A stretch of DNA of 64,000 bases from Paraburkholderia tuberum STM678 (GTDB taxonomy: Bacteria > Pseudomonadota > Gammaproteobacteria > Burkholderiales > Burkholderiaceae): the NCBI RefSeq assembly GCF_902833905.1, contig NZ_CADFGP010000027.1, positions 1-64,000 on the forward strand. The letters are read 5' to 3'. Shown here piece by piece: positions 60,506 to 64,000 of the stretch (its first letter is position 1; every line of letters begins with the position of its first letter). Position numbers and translations under genes: made by a program. The notes under the pieces are model-generated. The model did no database searches. It had not been told where the DNA came from and worked only from the letters and a program-made list of their open reading frames with translations.

Positions 60506-60898
60506 ATGCCGCTCACCCGGATCTCACTGCGCGCCGGCAAGCCGGCCGATTACCGCCAGGCGCTGAGCGCCGGCATCCAGCGCTCGCTGGTGGACACGTT
60601 CAACGTGCCGAAGGACGACATGTTCATGCTGATCACCCAGCACACGCCCGACAACATGATCTATGACCGGCAGTACCAGAATATCGAGCGCGGCGACGAT
60701 CTCGTCGTGATCCAGCTGACCGTTAGCAACACGCGCTCGGTCGAGCAGAAGAAGGCGCTCTACCGGCGCATCGTCGATGAACTCGGGAAGTCGCCGGGCG
60801 TGCGGCCCGAGGATGTGTTCATCAATCTCGTCGAGGTCGAGAAGGAGAACTGGTCGTTTGGGAATGGGATTGCGCAGTACGCAAGCCGTCCCGACTAG
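60506..60898 (+). CDS. Tautomerase-superfamily protein, 130 aa
   Basis: After removal of Met the N-terminal Pro of MPLTRISLRAGKPADYRQAL is the general base of the superfamily. VPKDDMFMLITQHTPDNMIY and VRPEDVFINLVEVEKENWSF resemble the longer, fused (about 130-residue) members related to 4-oxalocrotonate tautomerase and malonate semialdehyde decarboxylase. AAGGAG precedes the ATG. The substrate is unknown; control by the adjacent LysR protein is likely. Confidence 0.88.
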   Translation: MPLTRISLRAGKPADYRQALSAGIQRSLVDTFNVPKDDMFMLITQHTPDNMIYDRQYQNIERGDDLVVIQLTVSNTRSVEQKKALYRRIVDELGKSPGVRPEDVFINLVEVEKENWSFGNGIAQYASRPD

Positions 60899-60941
60899 CG
60901 AAATGCGTCATCAAAGAGCGAACCACTGACCAAATTGCGAC

Positions 60942-60983
60942 ATTTCAACAAATATTGAAATATAACGGTGAAGTGGATATAGT
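60942..60983 (+). promoter_or_regulatory. arsR operator and promoter
   Basis: Inverted repeat ATTTCAA (60942-60948) / TTGAAAT (60955-60961). Its second arm is the -35 box TTGAAA (60955-60960), followed by a 17-base spacer and TATAGT (60978-60983). The start falls at about 60990, the A of the arsR ATG, and there is no ribosome site, so arsR mRNA is probably leaderless. A repressor on the dyad would block the -35. Confidence 0.75.
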
Positions 60984-60989
60984 GTCTTT

Positions 60990-61322
60990 ATGGACACGAT
61001 CAATGCCGTACGCGCGCTCGGCGCGCTCGCTCACGAATCCCGTCTCGCGATCTTTCGCCAGCTCGTCGTTGCCGGCCCCGAAGGCATGGCGGCTGGCGAA
61101 ATAGCGCAGCAGTTAGGCATTTCGCCTTCCGGCCTTTCATTCCACCTGAAAGACCTGACACACGCCGGACTGGTGAGTCCGCGACAGGAAGGGCGCTTCG
61201 TCATCTACACCGCAAACTTCGACGCGATGACGTCGCTGATCGGCTTCCTCACAGAGAACTGCTGCTCCGGTGCATCGTGCGCCGCGAGCGACCTTTCCAA
61301 CTGTTGCCGAGACGAAACATGA
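60990..61322 (+). CDS. arsR: ArsR-family arsenic-responsive repressor, 110 aa
   Basis: Winged helix: LGALAHESRLAIFRQLVVAG, GEIAQQLGISPSGLSFHLKD, RFVIYTANF (residues 8-77). The metal site is C-terminal: ENCCSGASCAASDLSNCC with Cys 91, 92, 97, 105 and 106, similar to the As(III) site of the Acidithiobacillus-type ArsR rather than the helix-3 CVC type of E. coli. It represses the operon from the dyad at 60942. The stop codon overlaps the arsI start (ATGA). Confidence 0.93.
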   Translation: MDTINAVRALGALAHESRLAIFRQLVVAGPEGMAAGEIAQQLGISPSGLSFHLKDLTHAGLVSPRQEGRFVIYTANFDAMTSLIGFLTENCCSGASCAASDLSNCCRDET

Positions 61323-61786
61323 AACGCATGCACATTCACGTGGCTGTGGACAATCTTGCCGACAGCATCCGCTTCTACAGCGCGATGTTTGGCAACGTCG
61401 AGCCGACGGTCATCAAGAGCGATTACTGCAAGTGGGAGTTGAGCGACCCCGTCGTGAACTTCGCGATCTCGCAACGCGGGGCGAAACCTGGCGTCGATCA
61501 CATTGGCATCCAGGTCGAAACCGATGAAGAACTGGCAGAGATGAACGCGCGCTTCGCCGCCGCTGAAGTTCCCGTGCAGCACCAGAGCGGCACGACATGC
61601 TGTTACGCGAAGTCGGACAAGGCGTGGACCGTCGATCCGCAAGGCGTGGCCTGGGAAACCTTCCTGACCCTCGAATCGGCTCCCATCTATGGGCAATCTC
61701 ATACCCAGGCATTGGCAGCAAACGAATCCGCGGCAGCCTGCTGCGCTCCGTCCCAGACAAGCATTTCATTTCGGAGCCGCACGTGA
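61319..61786 (+). CDS. arsI: ArsI/CadI-type dioxygenase-fold protein (C-As lyase), 155 aa
   Basis: A vicinal-oxygen-chelate fold. MKRMHIHVAVDNLADSIRFY gives the first His (5 or 7), GVDHIGIQVET the second (61), and VAWETFL the Glu (113): the iron triad. TTCCYAKSDKAWTVDPQG contains the vicinal Cys pair 94/95 that binds trivalent methylarsenic in ArsI. It would demethylate organoarsenicals. A tail of about 35 residues with another CC (AAACCAPSQ, about residue 140) is unusual. It overlaps arsR and arsC by four bases each. Confidence 0.87.
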   Translation: MKRMHIHVAVDNLADSIRFYSAMFGNVEPTVIKSDYCKWELSDPVVNFAISQRGAKPGVDHIGIQVETDEELAEMNARFAAAEVPVQHQSGTTCCYAKSDKAWTVDPQGVAWETFLTLESAPIYGQSHTQALAANESAAACCAPSQTSISFRSRT

Positions 61787-62304
61787 GCGGCAAACCGTAT
61801 TCCGTACTGATTCTCTGCACCGGCAACAGCGCACGCAGCATCATGGCCGAGGCGCTGTTCAACGTGCTCGGCAAAGCACAGTTTCGCGCGTACAGCGCGG
61901 GCAGCCATCCATCCGGCGCAGTCAATCCGTTCGCGATCGAGAAATGCGCGGCACTGGGCTACGACACCGCCAGGATGCGCAGTAAGAGCTGGGACGAGTT
62001 CGCAACGCCCGACGCGCCGCAGATGGACTTCGTCATTACCGTATGCGATCAGGCCGCGGGCGAGGTCTGCCCGATCTGGCCCGGCAAGCCGATCAGCGCA
62101 CACTGGGGCTTTGAAGATCCCGCAGCCTGGCAGGGAACCGACGACGAGAAGCGCGAAGTTTTCGACAAGATCTATCGACAGATCATGAATCGCGTGAGCC
62201 AGTTCGTGAACCTGCCGCTGCACGCGCTCAACCACGACGCAATCCGGCGCGAAATGCGTGCCATTGGCGAGCGTCCGGCAGAGGAAACCAATGAGTCGCG
62301 CTGA
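61783..62304 (+). CDS. arsC: Arsenate reductase, LMW-phosphatase/thioredoxin type, 173 aa
   Basis: SVLILCTGNSARSIMAEALF is the P-loop CX5R with the nucleophilic Cys 12. VITVCDQAAGEVCPIWPGKP has the second and third redox Cys (about 84 and 91), and HWGFEDPA the acid Asp. It reduces As(V) to As(III). The start is GTG 61783, overlapping the arsI stop codon (GTGA). The C-terminal end extends beyond the usual 140 residues and overlaps acr3 by 14 bases. Confidence 0.92.
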   Translation: MSGKPYSVLILCTGNSARSIMAEALFNVLGKAQFRAYSAGSHPSGAVNPFAIEKCAALGYDTARMRSKSWDEFATPDAPQMDFVITVCDQAAGEVCPIWPGKPISAHWGFEDPAAWQGTDDEKREVFDKIYRQIMNRVSQFVNLPLHALNHDAIRREMRAIGERPAEETNESR

Positions 62305-63388
62305 GGCTCGTGCAGTAGCGCGCCCGGCTATCGGCTTCTTCGAGCGCTATCTGACGGTGTGGGTCGCGCTGTGCATCGTGGCAGGCGTGATACTCGGCCA
62401 GTTGTTGCCGGGCGCATTTCAGGCGCTCGGGCGCATGGAAGTCGCGCACGTCAACCTGCCCGTCGGCGTGCTGATCTGGGTGATGATCATCCCGATGCTC
62501 ATCAAGATCGACTTCTCGGCGATGAAGCAGGTCGGCAGCCAATGGCGCGGCATCGGCGTGACGCTCGCGGTCAACTGGCTCGTCAAACCGTTCTCGATGG
62601 CCGTGTTGGGCTGGGTGTTCATTCGTCACGTGTTCAGGCCGTGGCTGCCCGTCGAGCAACTCGACAGCTACCTCGCAGGTCTCATCCTGCTCGCCGCCGC
62701 GCCGTGCACGGCAATGGTCTTCGTGTGGTCGCAGCTGTGCAAGGGCGACCCGTATTTCACTCTGTCGCAGGTCGCGCTGAACGACTCGATCATGGTCGTG
62801 GCGTTCGCGCCACTCGTCGCGTTGCTGCTCGGGCTGTCCGCGATTACAGTGCCTTGGGACACACTGATCGCTTCGGTTGGCCTTTACATAGTGATCCCGG
62901 TCATCCTCGCGCAACTGCTGCGCCAACGCTTTCTTCGAAAGGGCGAAGAGCATTTCCGTAGCGTCGTTGCCCGTCTCGGTCCCTGGTCCATCTGCGCCTT
63001 GCTCGTGACGCTGGTCCTGCTGTTTGCGTTTCAGGGTCAGCAGATCGTTGAGCAGCCGCTGGTGATCGCGATGCTCGCCGTGCCAATCCTCATTCAGGTG
63101 TTTCTGAACTCGGGACTGGCCTACCTGCTCAACCGCCAGTTGGGCGTCGCACATTGCGTCGCTGGCCCGTCGAGTCTGATTGGCGCGAGCAACTTCTTCG
63201 AACTCGCCGTGGCCACCGCAATCAGCCTGTTCGGCTTTCATTCGGGTGCCGCACTGGCGACGGTGGTTGGGGTTCTGATCGAGGTCCCCGTGATGCTGCT
63301 CGTCGTGGGGGTCGTGAACCGTTCGCAAGCATGGTACGAATCAGGGCAGCGGAACGCCGCGCCCAACTTGGGGAGAAACGGATCGTGA
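62291..63388 (+). CDS. acr3: ACR3-family arsenite efflux permease, 365 aa
   Basis: Ten hydrophobic helices can be drawn. [49 protein letters not shown] with the conserved Cys of helix 4, and [20 protein letters not shown] are ACR3 signatures. It exports As(III) formed by ArsC. I used ATG 62291 (MSRAEARAV), with GAGGAAA upstream and overlapping arsC; an ATG at 62258 is deeper inside arsC. The arsH start overlaps its stop codon (GTGA). Confidence 0.95.
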   Translation: MSRAEARAVARPAIGFFERYLTVWVALCIVAGVILGQLLPGAFQALGRMEVAHVNLPVGVLIWVMIIPMLIKIDFSAMKQVGSQWRGIGVTLAVNWLVKPFSMAVLGWVFIRHVFRPWLPVEQLDSYLAGLILLAAAPCTAMVFVWSQLCKGDPYFTLSQVALNDSIMVVAFAPLVALLLGLSAITVPWDTLIASVGLYIVIPVILAQLLRQRFLRKGEEHFRSVVARLGPWSICALLVTLVLLFAFQGQQIVEQPLVIAMLAVPILIQVFLNSGLAYLLNRQLGVAHCVAGPSSLIGASNFFELAVATAISLFGFHSGAALATVVGVLIEVPVMLLVVGVVNRSQAWYESGQRNAAPNLGRNGS

Positions 63389-63819
63389 CGAGTGATCTGC
63401 CGAACGTCAGCCCTATTCACCTCGATATACCGGACGTGGACAAGCTGGCACCCGTGACCACTTCAACGCATCCGCCACGCATCCTGCTGCTTTATGGGTC
63501 GCTGCGAGCAACGTCTTATAGCCGGCTGCTGACGCTCGAAGCCGAGCGCATCCTCCGTCATTTCGGAGCGCAAACGCGGGTATTCGACCCGCACGGCCTG
63601 CCGCTCGCCGATAGCGTCCCGGCAGATCATCCGAAGGTCGTCGAACTGCGCAAGCTGTCCGAGTGGTCGGAGGGGCAGGTTTGGTGCAGCCCGGAACGCC
63701 ACGGCAATCTCACGGCCGTATTCAAGAATCAGATCGACCGGCTGCCGCTCGAAAGCGCGGGAATACGGCCGACCCAAGGGCGCACGCTGGCTGTGATGCA
63801 GGTGTGCGCCCGGCCTTGA
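63385..63819 (+). pseudogene. arsH: ArsH organoarsenical oxidase, truncated at the 3' end, 144 aa left
   Basis: The start is GTG 63385, overlapping acr3. [20 protein letters not shown] is the flavodoxin-type FMN loop, and [20 protein letters not shown] the following block. After [13 protein letters not shown] the family continues with SGGSQSFN and some 90 further residues (total about 240). Here the frame ends as CARP-stop at 63819, directly before an inverted-repeat scar. The missing part includes half of the tetramer interface and flavin contacts, so it is probably inactive. ArsH oxidises trivalent organoarsenicals; ArsI upstream may still act on them. Confidence 0.85.
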
Positions 63820-63820
63820 C

Positions 63821-63859
63821 CGATGGACACCTCCTGTTCCAAAGGATAGGTGTCCACGA
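63821..63859. mobile_element. 33-bp inverted-repeat scar, possible insertion-sequence remnant
   Basis: TGGACACCT (63824-63832) and AGGTGTCCA (63848-63856) are perfect inverted copies 15 bases apart. They begin TG and end CA like IS3-family ends, and CGA stands on both sides (63821-63823, 63857-63859) as a possible 3-bp target duplication. On the minus strand the inner part reads AACAGGAGGTGTCCAT, similar to a transposase ribosome site. No transposase is left. It lies between two broken genes. Confidence 0.45.
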
Positions 63860-64000
63860 AAGCGGGTCAACTCCAGAAACCGGAAAACGACCACCCCGAG
63901 CAACACGAAATACGCGAGCAGCGTCAGCCATCCTTGCCAGCGCAGGGGAAGGCCCCAACCCCAGCCATAGCGTTTGGCTGGGAACCAGTATTCACGAGAG
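63860..64000 (-). pseudogene. Fragment of a small membrane protein (YWFPAKRYGWGWGLP type)
   Basis: Entering from beyond 64000, the minus strand reads SREYWFPAKRYGWGWGLPLR, then WQGWLTLLAYFVLLGVVVFR, a WxW-rich start and one transmembrane helix. I recall this N-terminal pattern from short hypothetical membrane proteins. After FLELTRF the frame runs into the inverted-repeat scar and on through the arsH antisense strand to 63463, so the natural C-terminus is missing. The start codon lies outside the window. Confidence 0.55.

Overview
The window is high-GC proteobacterial DNA with dense, same-strand operons. The gene order mdh / gntR-sdhCDAB-sdhE-gltA / leuC-(entericidin-like lipoprotein)-leuD-leuB / asd-fimV-truA-trpF-trpB-(DNA methyltransferase)-trpA-accD-folC-(SPOR)-cvpA-purF-metZ is a layout I know from the Burkholderia/Paraburkholderia group, where it usually lies on the second chromosome. 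The proteins (sdhE, a FimV-type protein, a B. cepacia-type FAD-glucose dehydrogenase) agree. I assign Burkholderiaceae, probably Paraburkholderia or a close relative; species cannot be told by eye.

Layout. 1-3010 (minus): 5' part of a methylcitrate/citrate synthase gene, a CitE-like lyase and malate dehydrogenase. 3011-9646 (plus): a GntR regulator, succinate dehydrogenase with its flavinylation factor, and citrate synthase; together a TCA-cycle island. 9835-13304: leucine genes leuCDB with a 52-residue lipoprotein inserted. 13452-14786: asd preceded by what looks like an undescribed Thr/Ile/Lys-rich leader peptide and attenuator. 14925-27943: fimV, truA, trpF, trpB, an orphan adenine methyltransferase, trpA, accD, folC, a SPOR protein, cvpA and purF. 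27979-29000: a SAM-II-type riboswitch and terminator in front of a metZ that is a pseudogene with at least three lesions. The conserved core seems to end here.

29098-32699 carries an AraC regulator, an FKBP isomerase, a histidine-kinase-like protein without a recognisable ATP site, and a CorC/HlyC-type membrane protein. 32740-51297 (minus) is a seven-gene operon, glgE-treS/mak-glgB-glgX-treZ-malQ-treY, which joins the GlgE route (trehalose to maltose-1-phosphate to alpha-glucan) to branching, debranching and the TreY/TreZ route back to trehalose. Four of its six junctions overlap. 51827-57549 holds a DUF1345 membrane protein, a three-subunit FAD/cytochrome sugar dehydrogenase and a metallophosphatase. 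57587-58722 is a RES/Xre toxin-antitoxin pair, followed by an exported Ala/His/Lys-rich protein, a LysR/tautomerase pair, and an arsenic operon (arsR-arsI-arsC-acr3-arsH). The last gene of that operon is cut short next to a 33-bp inverted-repeat scar and the fragment of another gene.

No tRNA, rRNA, CRISPR array or complete insertion sequence was seen. Domain and residue statements come from reading the translations; no database search was run.
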